Notes under the pieces: generated by a model
Databases searched by the model: none
What the model saw: the letters and a program-made list of their open reading frames with translations, nothing else
What the model was told of the DNA's origin: nothing
Shown: positions 10,621 to 20,940 of the stretch, piece by piece
Layout: every line of letters starts with the position of its first letter
Numbering within the stretch: the stretch's first letter is position 1
Made by a program: the position numbers and the translations under genes
From: Dromiciops gliroides
Lineage: Eukaryota; Chordata; Mammalia; Microbiotheria; Microbiotheriidae
Length of the DNA stretch: 64,000 nucleotides
Assembly: GCF_019393635.1 (NCBI RefSeq)
Contig: NC_057864.1
Coordinates: 480,559,617 to 480,623,616 of the forward strand
Direction: 5' to 3'

Positions 10621-12370
10621 CCAACAAGAATTTATTTAGCACCTATCACTAATAGTCTCTGATAAAATAGATAATTAGGTCTGTTAGGATCTAGTTAGCC
10701 ATAGATTTTTCAAGTCACCTAGCTCAGACAACTGCATCTTAGGGCATAGAAAGAACTGGCAGGTATGATTGAGGAACATCTATTAGTGATCTTTGAAAGT
10801 TACGGAGGACAGGAGAGGTATTATGCTGAATTGGAGAAGGGCAAATGTCCTAATTTGTTTGTTTGTTTTAACAAGGGAAAGGGAATGGAGGGTGCCAACT
10901 ATTGATCAGGGAGCTCTATTTCAATACCTGATAAAGTTTAAGAATGTATTATTCAAGAGATGGTCAGTGAACATCTAGAACAGGAATCAGTTTCTCTCAA
11001 AGAGAAACTAGCATGGGTTGATCATGGACAATTCATGCCAGACCAACTTTAATTCCTTAATTTTTTTTTTCACTAGAGCTAAACTGGTAGATCAGGAGAA
11101 GGCTATACTTATACTTTCTCTAGATTCTGACAGAGCATTTGAAAATCTTTCATGCTATTCTTACGGAAAATTGTGGATAAGATAATGGTATAATCAGTTG
11201 GATTTGCAACTTGTTAGATGTCTGGTAGCAAAGAATAGCAGCAGTAGTTTGTTGTATACTGAAATACAGTATGGGGCAGCTAGGTGGCGCAGTAGATAAA
11301 GCACAGGCCCTGGATTCAGGAGGACCTGAGTTCAAATCTGGACCTCAGACACTTGATACTTACTAGCTGTGTGACCCTGGGCAAGTCAGTTAACCCCAAT
11401 TGCCTCACCAAAAAAAATACAGTATAGAGTGTCCTAGGGATCCTTAGCCTACTCGTGCTGTTTCATATTCTTATCAATGATTTGGATAAAGGTGTAGGTG
11501 GCACACTTAAGAAATTTACATATGATACAAACCTAACAGTAATAGTTAACACTTAGGATGTGTTAACACACTGGAGTGAGGATATAAAAAGATTTTGACA
11601 AGCTAGAACATTGGGTTGAATTTAAGGAGATGAAATCTCATAGGGATAAATGTAAAGTACCATACTTGGGTTCAAAAAATCAACTTCACAAGTACAAGAT
11701 GGGGGAGATGTGATTATATAGGGTTGTTAGAAGAGGATCTGAAGGTGTTAGTGGGCTACAAGCTAAACATGAGGCAATAGTGAGATGAGTGGCTGCATTC
11801 AGAGGCATAGCCTCCAAGTATAGGGGGATGTCATTTTGTTGCACTATATCTGGAATGTTGTGTTTAGATCTGGGGGGAAAAAACATTTTAGGAAAGGTAT
11901 TGGTAAGCTGTAGAGTTTCCACAAGTGGGCAACTAGGATGATGAAGGGCCTTGCATTCATGCCACATGGGGATCAGCTGAAGTAACTAGGAATGTTTATG
12001 TTGGAGAAGAGAAAATATGGCAAGGAAGCAGAGATATGACATTGGTCTTCAAGTATTTGAAGGCCTGGAACATGACACATGGATTCAAGGTGTTCTGTTG
12101 ACCCCAGGGGTAGGACTACTGCAAGTAGTAGTTTGGATAGAAGTTTCAGAGAAGGAAATCTGGCCTGGAGCTGTAGAACCCTGGGAGTTGTCCAAACGTG
12201 GGACGGACTGTCTTCGGAGGTGGCCACTTTCCCTTCCCTTGAGGTCTTTGAGCGGAGGCTGGTTACCCACTTGCCAGGCATGTTGTAGAGGGAATCTTTC
12301 TCCAAATATGGACTGGACTAGAGGGCCTCTGGGGTGCCTGCCAACTCTGAAATTCGGTGATTCTGCTGTG
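10620..12370 (+). mobile_element. L3/CR1-like LINE, reverse transcriptase end and 3' tail
   Basis: A CR1-clade reverse transcriptase remnant is visible near 11470-11530 (INDLDKGVGGTLKKFTYDT..., equivalent to the usual FADDTKL region). The stereotyped CR1 tail follows: the CTGGAACATG and GGTCTTTGAG blocks, GGACTAGAGGGCCTCTGG at 12314-12331 and CCAACTCTGAAATTCGGTGA. The frame is broken. A SINE interrupts it at 11273. The start is uncertain. Confidence 0.75.
11273..11416 (+). mobile_element. tRNA-derived SINE
   Basis: Flanked by AATACAGTAT on both sides; tail of type B. Confidence 0.93.
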
Positions 12371-12880
12371 TGATACTTTCCACAGGAGGGGAAAACGCAT
12401 TCGGGCTATTTTTAAAGATTTTAAAAGATTATTGTCCGAGTGCTAGGAATCAGTCCGACTCAACTTTCAAAAGCCTGCCTCAGTGCCCCCCGAGAAATCG
12501 AAGGCTCTGGCTCATCACGGCAAAGTTTCCCTTAGTCCCAACAGCCAGTCTGGGTGGCAGTGATCAGTGTGATAAACTGCAAGGTTCTGCCCCTGGCCAC
12601 CAGCAGGCACAGACAGGCAGATCCCTCTTGACTCTGCTTGTCATCAGCATTGCAGGCTCATGCCTGACATTTCTGGAAAGCTGAGCGGATTCTATTACTG
12701 GGGCCTCAGAATGTTCTCCCCATGGCAGCAAAACTATATTTAGGTGCTTTGCCAGATGACCCTTGGATGATCTTTAGCTTAGAGGACACCTGTCACTCCT
12801 CATTTTGTTGATTTGAACCTTAGAACTTTTATTTCACATTTGAGGAGAGGGACAGGGATTAGGCCTCTGATTTCATTGGG
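12371..12880. other. single-copy DNA with two MEF2-type motifs
   Basis: No repeat recognised. MEF2 consensus sites (YTAWWWWTAR) occur at 12406-12415 (CTATTTTTAA) and 12734-12743 (CTATATTTAG). Regulatory use is only a guess. Confidence 0.35.
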
Positions 12881-13080
12881 AACATCCCCATGATGAATTG
12901 CCCTTGACTCATACAGGTCACAACCCTGTCTGCAACTTAAGTCTCAGAGAGTCATCTGAGGCCCCAGGAGGTGAAATGACTTGTCCAGAGCTTTAAAGCC
13001 AGTAAGGGTTAGAGGTAGAGCTTGGCCTCAGTCTTGCTGACCCTAACACTACCTCCTATGCCATGGTTGCCTCTTGCAGG
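12880..13080 (-). mobile_element. MIR-type SINE remnant
   Basis: GGTGAAATGACTTGTCCAGA at 12972-12991 and CCAGTAAGGGTTAG are a reversed MIR core. Confidence 0.6.
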
Positions 13081-13329
13081 ATATGTATAGATACCCTACT
13101 ATAAAATCTTCCCCAATGTCCCATCCTGGATAGATGGATTACTGTAGGTTCTTGAAGGCCTGGTCAACAGAGCGTGTGCTCTAGCAGGTCCAACCCATTT
13201 GGAAAGGTTTGAAGAATGGTGCAGGAGATGAGAGACTCCCCTCCAGAATCCTGGCCACCTAGTGAAGAACTCCTTTTGGCCCTGGCAAATCATGAACACC
13301 CATCTAATAAGACTTGGAGAGGTTTGGAA

Positions 13330-13470
13330 AAATACCCATGTACCTATGCCTGCCTCAGTTTCCTCATCTGTTAAATGAGGATAATAATAGCATCTACCTC
13401 CCAGGGTTGTTGTGAAGATCAAAGGAGATAACATTTATCAAGCATTTTATAAACCTTAAAGTAACATATT
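13330..13470 (+). mobile_element. CORE-SINE (MIR/THER/MON-like) fragment
   Basis: The CCTCAGTTTCCTCATCTGTT core, then a GTTGTTGTGAAGATCAAA block and CATTTTATAAACCTTAAAG. Confidence 0.7.
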
Positions 13471-13572
13471 TATTATTATTAATAAGAATAAAAGCAAACA
13501 TTTAAAAAGTATGGGGATATGTGTGATATATACATATGAAATGTGTGGATGTGAATACGAATGCTTGTAATC

Positions 13573-13725
13573 TTTTTTTTCTTTTTTGGGTGCAGCAATG
13601 AGGGTTAAGTGACTTGTCCAGGGTCACACAGGTAGTAAGTGTCAAGTGTCCAAGGTCACATTTGAACTCAGGTCCTCCTGAATCCAGGGCTGGTGCTTTA
13701 TCCACTGCGCCACCTAGCTGCCCCC
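13573..13725 (-). mobile_element. tRNA-derived SINE, type A
   Basis: Flanked by ATGCTTGTAA and ATGCTTATAA. Confidence 0.9.
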
Positions 13726-13848
13726 GCATGCTTATAAGCTTGCCATTTTTACTTCTTTAATATCTGACCCCTTTTATTCACACAGACCCCCACCTTCATT
13801 CTGTCCCTCATTCACTTTTGCCTATACAATTTTAAAAGCCTCCTAATT

Positions 13849-14048
13849 CAGGGGCTCTTTGCTTTGGGGTTCATGAGCTTTAAAAAGTTTTAGTGTTTTC
13901 TAACTATCTTTCAACAGAATTGGTTTCCTTTGGAACCTTACAAGTTTTGTTTTATGTATTTAAAAGCCTTTTTTCAGAGAAGGGGCCCATAGGCTGCACC
14001 AGACTGCCAAAGGGGGGGCCCTGGCACAAAAATGATGAAGAATTGCTG
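13849..14048. mobile_element. old hAT-type DNA transposon (MITE)
   Basis: A 200-bp unit starting CAGGGGCTCTT and ending GAATTGCTG, with the GGGGCCCATAGGCTGCACCA block. Flanking 8-mers TCCTAATT and TCTTAACT match at 6 of 8 positions, as expected for an old hAT target duplication. A relative in the opposite orientation is at 16579. Confidence 0.65.
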
Positions 14049-14794
14049 TCTTAACTGTCCCCCCTGCACCTTCTGTCCTCATTCGAGTCCATCCTGCCTG
14101 CTGCTGCCCAAGTACCCGTCCTTAAGGGCAGATTGGGCCATGTGATTCCCCCCATTGGCGCTTGTGGTCCAGGCAGCACCAAGTTCAGAACATTCCAAGG
14201 GCACATAGTCCTTGGAGAAGGAGGCTTGAGAAACTAGGTCAACATTTGCAACTAGGAATGGGAGAGGACCATGGTTCAGGGCTACGCTCGAAGGGCAATG
14301 GATGTGGTGGATGGGTTTATTCTTGGGGAGGAGTCTCCTTCCCCACCGCCAAGTTTTCTGAAATAGCCTTTCTCTTATGGAAGCTTCACCCCCAGCAGTC
14401 CTCCCCAGGAAGCCCTCGCCCCCCATCTCCTTCCCCGCCCCCTTGCACTTGATTTATAAATAGGTATAGCTCACAGCCCTTCCTTTGGCAAACAATGCCA
14501 CTACGATTCCTGCTGACCCCAAGCTGAGCTTCGGTCTATATTTAGCTCCCGACTCACATCCTTTTGGGGACAGGTACTGGTGAGTGAAGGGACATCTGAG
14601 ACAGTGTTGACTCGGGCAGTGCATATTCTCGTGCTTTCATTCTGCAAATATTTATCATTGTGACCCAGAAAATCGGCCCCACCACCTCGATACCTGAATA
14701 CGCTGTGCTGCTTACGTCACTACTCTTAAGGGCAGCGGGTTATGAGGCTGTTCACGTTTCTATGGAGGTGGGGGGGGGGGGTGGAGGGAGGAAC
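14049..14794. other. single-copy DNA with MEF2- and CRE-type motifs
   Basis: GC-richer than its surroundings and free of recognised repeats. MEF2-type sites at 14454-14463 (TTATAAATAG) and 14536-14545 (CTATATTTAG), and a CRE/ATF-like TTACGTCA at 14712-14719. The open frames on both strands at 14079-14452 have no recognisable product. A poly(G) run is at 14769-14780. Confidence 0.4.
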
Positions 14795-15120
14795 AAGGGA
14801 GCCAGCATTTACAGAGTGCCTACTATGTGCTGGACACTGTGCTAAGCACTTTAGAAATGTAATCTAGGGGCAGCTAGGTGGCGCAGTGGATAGAGCACCG
14901 GCCCTGGAGTCAGGAGTACCTGAGTTCAAATCCAGCCTCAGACACCTAACACTTACTAGCTGTGTGACCCTGGGCAAGTCACTTAACCCCAATTGCCTCA
15001 CTAAAAAGAAAAAAAAAAGAAATGTAATCTCACTTGATCCTCAGAGCTTTGCTAATGGGGTGCTCATGGGGCTTTACAATATCTAATTTGTTCTTTTCTC
15101 ACAATAACCAGGTGACAAAG
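14795..15120 (-). mobile_element. MIR/L2-type old SINE, split by a SINE
   Basis: GTGCCTACTATGTGCTGGAC before the insertion and AATCTCACTTGATCCTCAGA after it are one old element. Confidence 0.6.
14867..15018 (+). mobile_element. tRNA-derived SINE, type B
   Basis: Flanked by AGAAATGTAATCT on both sides. Confidence 0.94.
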
Positions 15121-15301
15121 GATCCTGTGCAGATATCATGTGCCATGAGAGTGAGGAAAGGGTGTACTGAACGGGGGGCGGGGGGGGGATTTTAAAGTTT
15201 AAACAAACATCCTTCTCTTTTCCTCTCCTCTCTTTCCCTCTTTCTCTTCTCCCCTCCCTTTCATCATCCTTCTCTCTCCTTCCTGCCCCTTCCCTTCCTG
15301 T

Positions 15302-15549
15302 ATTGTTGTTGTTCAGTCATTTTTCAGTTGTGTCTGACTCTTTGTGACCCTGTGTTGGGGTTTTCTCAGCAAAGATACTGGAGCGGTTTTGCCATTTCCT
15401 TCTCCTGCTTACTTTACAGATGAGGAAACAGAGTCAGACAGGGTGAAGTGACTTGCCTAGTGTCACACAGCTAGTAAATGTCTGTGGCTGGATTTGAACT
15501 CAGGAAGATGAGTCTTGACACTTTATCCACTATGCCACCTAACTGCCTA
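15302..15549 (-). mobile_element. tRNA SINE with BovB/RTE-like tail
   Basis: The tRNA-like head is at the right (CCACCTAACTGCC). The left end reads GTTCAGTCATTTTTCAGTTG followed by TGTCTGACTCTTTGTGACCC, which resembles the 3' end of BovB LINEs and of the bovine SINEs that use them. A plus-strand relative is at 22925-23190. Confidence 0.75.
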
Positions 15550-15609
15550 TCCCTCCTTTATCAAAGAGCTCCAATGCAGCTTTTCTCCTGTTTTACAATG
15601 GAGAGGGAA

Positions 15610-15880
15610 GGGGAAAGCACTCATTAAACAGATTCTATGTGCTAGGCACTGTTAGGCACTTTACAAATATTTCATTTGATCCTCACAACATCTCTGGGAG
15701 ACATGCTATTATATTCCTAATAGGTTCCATTATCATTATTATCTTACAGTTAAGGAAACTGAGGCAAACAGGGTTAAGTGACTTGGCCATGGTCATACAG
15801 CTATTATGTGAGGTACATTTGAACTCAGATCTTTCTCAGTCCCAGCATTCTATTTATTGCGCTGCCTAGCTGTCTCACAG
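15610..15880 (-). mobile_element. MIR-type SINE
   Basis: TGTGCTAGGCACTGTTAGGC at the left, GAGGCAAACAGGGTTAAGTG in the middle and CTGCCTAGCTGTCTC at the right. Confidence 0.7.
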
Positions 15881-16150
15881 TGACAAAACTGGCCGTGAAA
15901 TCTGTTAAGCAAAATCTGCTAAGGAAGAATTCATCTTCACCAGGTTATGATGTGCAATTTGTGAGTAGCGCATTGAGTTGGTCCATTTGTACACCTACCT
16001 TGGACAGGCAACGCAGATGCACAGTGACCACGCCTAGAGCTGAATAGGAGGGACTGGACCGGACCGGATCGGATTGGGTTTGGGTAATTGTCCAAAGCTT
16101 TGGATGATCCTAGGCTGCTTCATGTTGCAGACACTGATATTCTTTCTGCT
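15881..16150. other. unassigned sequence
   Basis: Nothing recognised apart from a short GGACC/GGATC run near 16053-16075. Confidence 0.35.
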
Positions 16151-16285
16151 GGTAGAAAGGCATCATAATGTGGCCTCGGAGTCAGGATCACCTGGCTTCA
16201 AGTCTTGCCTCTGATGTGTACTGGCTGCCTGACCCTGGGCAAATGCTGTCAGCTCTCAATGCCCCAAGAAACTCTCTAAGACTGC
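16150..16285 (+). mobile_element. MIR-like SINE fragment
   Basis: GGCATCATAATGTGGCCTCG, GTCAGGATCACCTGGCTTCA and TGACCCTGGGCAAATGCTG are MIR-like. Confidence 0.55.
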
Positions 16286-16315
16286 AGATTGCAGAAAAGG
16301 TGCTGACCTGTATTA

Positions 16316-16438
16316 GAGAGGGAGGAGGAGGGAGGGGGGGAGGGAGCACACAACTGCTAGGATATTGAAACAAAGAAAAAAGTAAATGTATACATACACA
16401 TGCATGCACACACATACATACACACATGTGTGTGTTTG
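16316..16438. repeat. GGA-rich run followed by CA/TG microsatellite
   Basis: GGAGGAGGGAGGGGGGAGGG at 16321-16340, then CA/TA-rich repeats to 16436. Confidence 0.8.
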
Positions 16439-16578
16439 GCCACGGGTAAGACCTTAGACTCCACTGAATAAAAGGAGAAAATAGACCAAATAAATAAGCA
16501 ATATACACTAACTGGATGACAATTGCATGTTTTCAAGGAAGCTTCATTTTAACTTCAACTAAGAAAGATGAAGTGAAT

Positions 16579-16790
16579 CAGGGGTCTTCTATTCTTTGGG
16601 TCATGGACCTTTCTGTCAGTCTGGTGAAGAATATGGACTTTTCTCAGAATTATCTTTTTAGATTCATAAAATAAAATATGTTAGATTACAGAGGTATCCA
16701 GTTATATTGAAATACAGGATGCATTCTAATGAACCGGAAGCCCCGCTTTTCTAGCAAATTTGACCATAAGATCCCTGTAAAGCAAACTAG
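16579..16790. mobile_element. old hAT-type DNA transposon fragment
   Basis: Starts CAGGGGTCTTCTATTCTTTG and continues GTCATGGACC, TCAGTCTGGTGAAG; the same family as 13849-14048 in the other orientation. The right end is not clear. Confidence 0.6.
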
Positions 16791-17137
16791 AGCCAGCTAG
16801 GGGCTGATTTGTACCAAGGAGATGAAGATTACAGGATACATGTCTGTGCTTGTTATGTAAGTCCCTGCAAAGAATAATCAAAGGGAGTTGGGCTTGAAAT
16901 ATGCATTGTCTCCCTCCCTGAGCAAACTCCTCACCAGGTGGTCAATCAAGATGGACCAAATGCCTGCATCTTAAAGTACCTGAGACAATCTATGTCGCTA
17001 GAGCCAGGTCTATAGGGCATGATGATATAGGGCTTCAACATTTACTTGGTTGCTAGATTTCACCTCTGTTGACACAGATGCAGATTGCAACCTCTGGTGG
17101 TGGTGGGTAGTTGGGAAGGGTTAGTAGTTAGTCATTG
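16791..17137. other. unassigned sequence
   Basis: About 350 bp with no repeat or exon recognised. Confidence 0.35.
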
Positions 17138-17295
17138 TTTTTTGATTTTTTTTTTTTTGGTGGGGCAATGGGGGTTAAGTGACTTGCCCAGGGTCACACA
17201 GCTAGTATGTGTCCAGTGTCTAAGGTCAGATTTGAACTCAGGTCCTCCTGCCTCCAGGGCTGGTGCTTTATCCAATGCGCCACCTAGCTGCCCCT
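17138..17295 (-). mobile_element. tRNA-derived SINE, type A
   Basis: Perfect 15-bp duplication AGTAGTTAGTCATTG at 17123-17137 and 17296-17310. Confidence 0.95.
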
Positions 17296-17529
17296 AGTAG
17301 TTAGTCATTGAGACTTGCTGCAGTTAAAAATATTCACCTGGTAGCCAATCATGTGGCCTGTTTACATTCCGCTAGGCTGGTCTTCAGACATCAACATTGA
17401 TGTAAGAGATTAATACATGGGCTTATATATAGACATGTACATGTATGTGTGTATATATAATTAGCATGTCTGGAATTTCATCTCATGTTTTCAGAATCTA
17501 GATTAGGTATCTTACATGTTCTGGGGGGG

Positions 17530-17950
17530 GTTCTATGACATTCATTTCTGACTGCTTTGTTGCTATTGTTCTTTCTGTTTACATTGTAGCCATTGTGTCT
17601 GTTATGGTCCTGGTTCTTTCTACTTGGCTCTGCATCCATTCACATGAGTCTTCCTAGGTTTCTCTATACTCTCTATATTCATTTCTTACAGTCCAATCAG
17701 CTAGATGTTGCAGTGGATAGAGTGCTCAGGAAGACCTGAATTCAAATCCTGTCTCAGACAATGACTACCTTTGTGAGCCTGGGCAAGTCACTTAACCTTC
17801 CTGCCTCAGTTTCCTCATTTCTAAAATGAGGGGGTTTGACTTGTTGGCATCAATGGGCCCTTCCAGCTCTCACTCTGGGATCCTATGATTTTCATAGTTC
17901 ATTACATGCATGTATCATAATTTGTCCATCCATTCCCTAATTGCCAACAG
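17530..17950 (-). mobile_element. old L1 fragment, ORF2 end, split by a SINE
   Basis: Reversed L1 ORF2 C-terminal blocks (GGCTCTGCATCCATTCACAT, CCTAGGTTTCTCTATACTCT, then CATCCATTCCCTAATTGCCA after the interruption). Confidence 0.6.
17693..17890 (+). mobile_element. tRNA/CORE SINE
   Basis: CAGCTAGATGTTGCAGTGGA head, GGGCAAGTCACTTAACC, CTCAGTTTCCTCATTTCTAA and a CCTTCCAGCTCTCAC end. Confidence 0.75.
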
Positions 17951-18310
17951 ATTAAATTCAACAAGCATTTATTAAATACCTGTTGTGATGCTATTTTTCA
18001 CTTTCATTTTTTCCTGTTAATTGTTTTCTTGTACAAAATGACAAATATGGTAATGTTTTACATAATCATACATGTATAACCCATATCTGATTGCTTACTG
18101 ACTCAGGAAGGGGGGAGGGGAAGGAGGGAAGGAGGGATAAAAATTGGAGCCCAAAACTATAAATAAAAATTTTTTATTACATTAAAAAAATACCTGCTGT
18201 GTGCAGAACTGTGTGCTGGTTTCTGGGAGAAAAAAAAAGTAAGACATGATCTCTGCTTCACGGAGTTTGCAATACAGGAGGAAAGTAAGAGTCATTCACA
18301 AGTAATACAA
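17950..18310 (-). mobile_element. L2 LINE 3' end, split by an L1 tail
   Basis: AACAAGCATTTATTAAATAC before and CTGTGTGCAGAACTGTGTGC after the L1 insert, then GATCTCTGCTTCACGGAGTT: a reversed L2 terminus. Confidence 0.65.
17988..18187 (+). mobile_element. severely 5'-truncated L1 (3'UTR only)
   Basis: About 200 bp of L1 3'UTR (GTTTTACATAATCATACATG, ATCTGATTGCTTACTG, GGAGGGATAAAAATT). It is flanked by AAATACCTGTTGTG at 17974-17987 and AAATACCTGCTGTG at 18188-18201, a 13/14 target duplication. The same 3'UTR is at 25800-26000. Confidence 0.9.
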
Positions 18311-18379
18311 ATTAAAAAAAAAATTTTCTTTGAGGAGACTTGTGATTTCCTTGGCATAGGGGACCCCTAACTAAATTCC

Positions 18380-18840
18380 TTTCACCAATTAAGATCAACA
18401 ACTATTGTCCTACTTACAGCTTTTGAATGCTGTTTGGGGCATTGAGCAATTAAGTGACTTGCCCAGTAAGGACGGCTAGGTAGCAAAGTGGATGAAGCAC
18501 TGACTCTGGAGTCAAGAGGACCTGATTTCAAATCTCTCCTCAGACACTTACTAGCTGTGTGACCCTGGGCAAGTCACTTAACCTCAATTGCCTTAAAAAC
18601 ATCTGGGGCCATCTCCAGCTGTCCTGATAATATATCTTGCCACTGGACCCAGATGGCTCTGGAGGAGAGAGTGAGGCTAGTGACCTTGCACAGCCCTCCC
18701 TCACTTAAATCCAGTTCACTGCAAGTCATGACATCACTCTGATGTCCTCTTTGAGAATGAAGGACAAACAACAATAAGAAGTTGTCCAGAGTCACACAGC
18801 CAGGATATGCCTGGTTTCCTTGATCCAAAGAAAGATAATT
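18380..18840 (-). mobile_element. MIR-type SINE split by a long tRNA SINE
   Basis: GAGCAATTAAGTGACTTGCC before and AGAGTCACACAGCCAGGATA after the insertion are one reversed MIR-type element. Confidence 0.6.
18472..18775 (+). mobile_element. longer tRNA SINE with LINE-type tail
   Basis: GGCTAGGTAGCAAAGTGGAT head, then the GGGGCCATCTCCAGCTGTCC and CCAGATGGCTCTGGAGGAGA body, ending GAATGAAGGACAAACAACAA. Same family as 2398-2895. Confidence 0.8.
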
Positions 18841-19789
18841 CTTGCTGTCTACTATGCTATACTCTCTTGCTCATAATTCATACCAGTGCATAATAAATAC
18901 ACAAGAAAGGTGCAAGCAAAACACCCTACCCCAGGAGGGTTTAAGGAAGGAAGTTGGGGGTAAGGGATGCTATGCCAGTTGAGGTGCATTGAATGGATGC
19001 TTCAGCAGGTGGGTCCAAGTTGGGAGGTGGGGTGTAAGGAAATAACGAGTGGACTTTCTCCATTTCTAACTTCATACCCCTGCTTTTTCATTCGCTGACA
19101 CCCGAACATGTTCTTCATGTGCAGCTAAGTGCAAAAGGGGGTGAAAGGCAGAACCTGTGATCAGTCTGGACTGGAAACCACAGGAAAATCAGCGCAGGCC
19201 ATTTCACACTCCTTTGGGGGCAGCATCATAGTTTGAGTGGGTGGAGGCTGACTTGTCCATGGCCATACATGGAGTCCCCATGTCAGAGACCCTCCTATGA
19301 AATGAAGCGTCCAGGGACATCCACTCCTCTGACTTGTCTCCAGCCAGATAATCTGAGAGCTTCACTGGGATTGTCACAGACTTCTTGACAGCCCAGGGGT
19401 TCACAAGGCTCAAAGGGTGGACAGGTTTATTTGTTTATTTATAATTCAAACAACACAAGACACATAAGGCAGCGCTTGGAAAATAATACATCTGCATGTG
19501 AGCCGACCACTCTCCCCCAGAGGGTGGAGTTACAGAGAGTTTCTAGCCAGAGAAATTGTCTGTAGGACAGGTCTCTTGGCAGAACTCTGTAGGAAAAGGT
19601 GAGACACTCAACAGTCTTTTCAGAGTCAGGATTCTTTGCTGGGTTCGAGCCTCCCAGCAGATGAGTGCTGGGGCTGGGGAAAGTCATCACCTCCTTTCTC
19701 CCTGTCCTTGGTGCTCTACCATCCTTTGGAGAGCTTCTTTACCTGCAACTCTCCAGTAGGTGGTGTTAGTCCTCTTCTGTAGATCTTAC
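18841..19789. other. single-copy DNA downstream (minus sense) of the candidate exon
   Basis: No repeat recognised over 950 bp. A minus-strand frame at 19204-19413 reads ...NPWAVKKSVTIPVKLSDYLAGDK... and stops at 19204. It has the look of a soluble tail sequence but matches no family I know. AATAAA-like strings lie just upstream of it on that strand. If the exon at 19790-20049 is real this could hold a following exon; I cannot show it. Confidence 0.3.
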
Positions 19790-20049
19790 CTTGCGGTGGT
19801 CTAGTATGAGGACAATCCCCTAGTTGGAGGCAAATCCCAGAGATCCTTCTCTTGTCTGAAACATTCTGCTCAAATTCAATCTCAAATGGTGAGTCGGCCT
19901 CTAGATTTTTCCTCTGCTTTACAGTTGTGCTGACTTCTGGTTTCATGATGGCATATCCAATGATCACATCTTCCAAGTGGATCTCCAAGTCACCATACTG
20001 AGTCAGGTTATGGACCAATGGGGAAGACATCACAGAAATAATCAGGTTC
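19790..20049 (-). CDS. candidate internal exon of an unrecognised gene
   Basis: On the minus strand an open stretch of 260 bp lies between good splice signals. There is a long pyrimidine tract ending CTTATAG just before it (acceptor AG at 20051-20050) and CAAG/GTAAGA at its end (donor GT at 19789-19788). It would start with the last base of a codon and end with the first base of another, giving 86 whole codons. The peptide begins NLIISVMSSPLVHNLTQYGD and includes EIHLEDVIIGYAIMKPE and SPFEIEFEQNVSDKRR. It has two N-glycosylation-type motifs (NLT, NVS), so an extracellular domain is possible. I do not recognise the family. It could equally be an exon-like stretch of a pseudogene or chance; the neighbours give no gene context. 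Confidence 0.3.
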
Positions 20050-20112
20050 CTATAAGATGGAGATGGAAGGAGATGGAAGATGGAGATGGAAGAAAATCTC
20101 AGAGCGGGAAGA

Positions 20113-20342
20113 CAATGAGCAATGAGTTGGGGGAGAAGAGGGTGGTGGGGGATGGTGGCAATGAGCAATGAGTTGGGAGAGAAGAGGGTGGTGGGGGATG
20201 GTGGCAATGAGCAATGAGTTGGGGGAGAAAAGGGTGGTGGGGGATGGTGGCAATGAGCAATGAGTTGGGGGAGAAGAGAGTGGTGGGGGATGGTGGCAAT
20301 GAGCAATGAGTTGGGAGAGAAGAGGACGGTGGGGGATGTCGG
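20113..20342. repeat. 46-bp minisatellite, five units
   Basis: Units start CAATGAGCAATGAGTTGGG at 20113, 20159, 20205, 20251 and 20297. They differ by single bases (GGGGGAG or GGGAGAG; the last unit has GAGGACGG). Purine-rich on the plus strand. The length is not a multiple of three, so the frames through it shift from unit to unit. Confidence 0.95.
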
Positions 20343-20480
20343 GAAAGGCCTCCTGTATAAGGAGGGATTTGAGTTGAGTCTGGAAGGAAGTCAGGGAACT
20401 TAAGAGGTGGAGGTGAGGAAAGGTTCTGTGACTTCCTAATGGGTTACACAGCCAGCGGTTCAGATTTAGAGCTTGAACCT
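20343..20480 (-). mobile_element. L2 LINE fragment
   Basis: GGATTTGAGTTGAGTCTGGA and AAGAGGTGGAGGTGAGGAAA are the reversed L2 3' region; a MIR-like piece (GGGTTACACAGCCAG) follows. Confidence 0.55.
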
Positions 20481-20759
20481 GACTCTCTCTGCAATGAAAC
20501 ACTCATTTATGAAGTAGCCTTCTAAAAGATTATGATTCCTGGGGGACTGTGCTGTCCCTCCTGGCCCCAAGTGTTGACTAATTTTGACATTTTCGACAAA
20601 GAACTATAAAAAGTCTTTGAGAGCCCCATACCCAAGGAGACTGGTATCAGCCAGTCAGGGGTAGTTGTTTCTTAAATTACCCTCTTGGTGTATGCCCAAC
20701 AGTTGGATTGGAATGCATCAGCCCTGATTGACCAGTTTCAGGGAGAAGGAAGTGGAATA

Positions 20760-20783
20760 AACACACACACACACACACACACA
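20760..20783. repeat. (CA)12 microsatellite
   Basis: Uninterrupted CA run directly before a MIR-type SINE. Confidence 0.97.
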
Positions 20784-20940
20784 TCAGCTACCTGGGCGAC
20801 CCTGGGCAAATCATTTCACTTATGGACCTCAGTTTCCCCATCTGTAAAATGAAAGAGGTTGAACTAGATGCCCTCTAAGGTTGGGGTTGGACTGGGTGAT
20901 CTTTAAAGTCTTCTCCAGCTATAGATCTTATGCTGTTCTG
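20784..20940 (+). mobile_element. MIR-type SINE
   Basis: CCTCAGTTTCCCCATCTGTA and GAACTAGATGCCCTCTAAGG. Confidence 0.8.

Noticed and set aside
20113-20342. CRISPR-like array
   Set aside because: Repeats are directly adjacent with no unique spacers; it is a minisatellite in a vertebrate genome.
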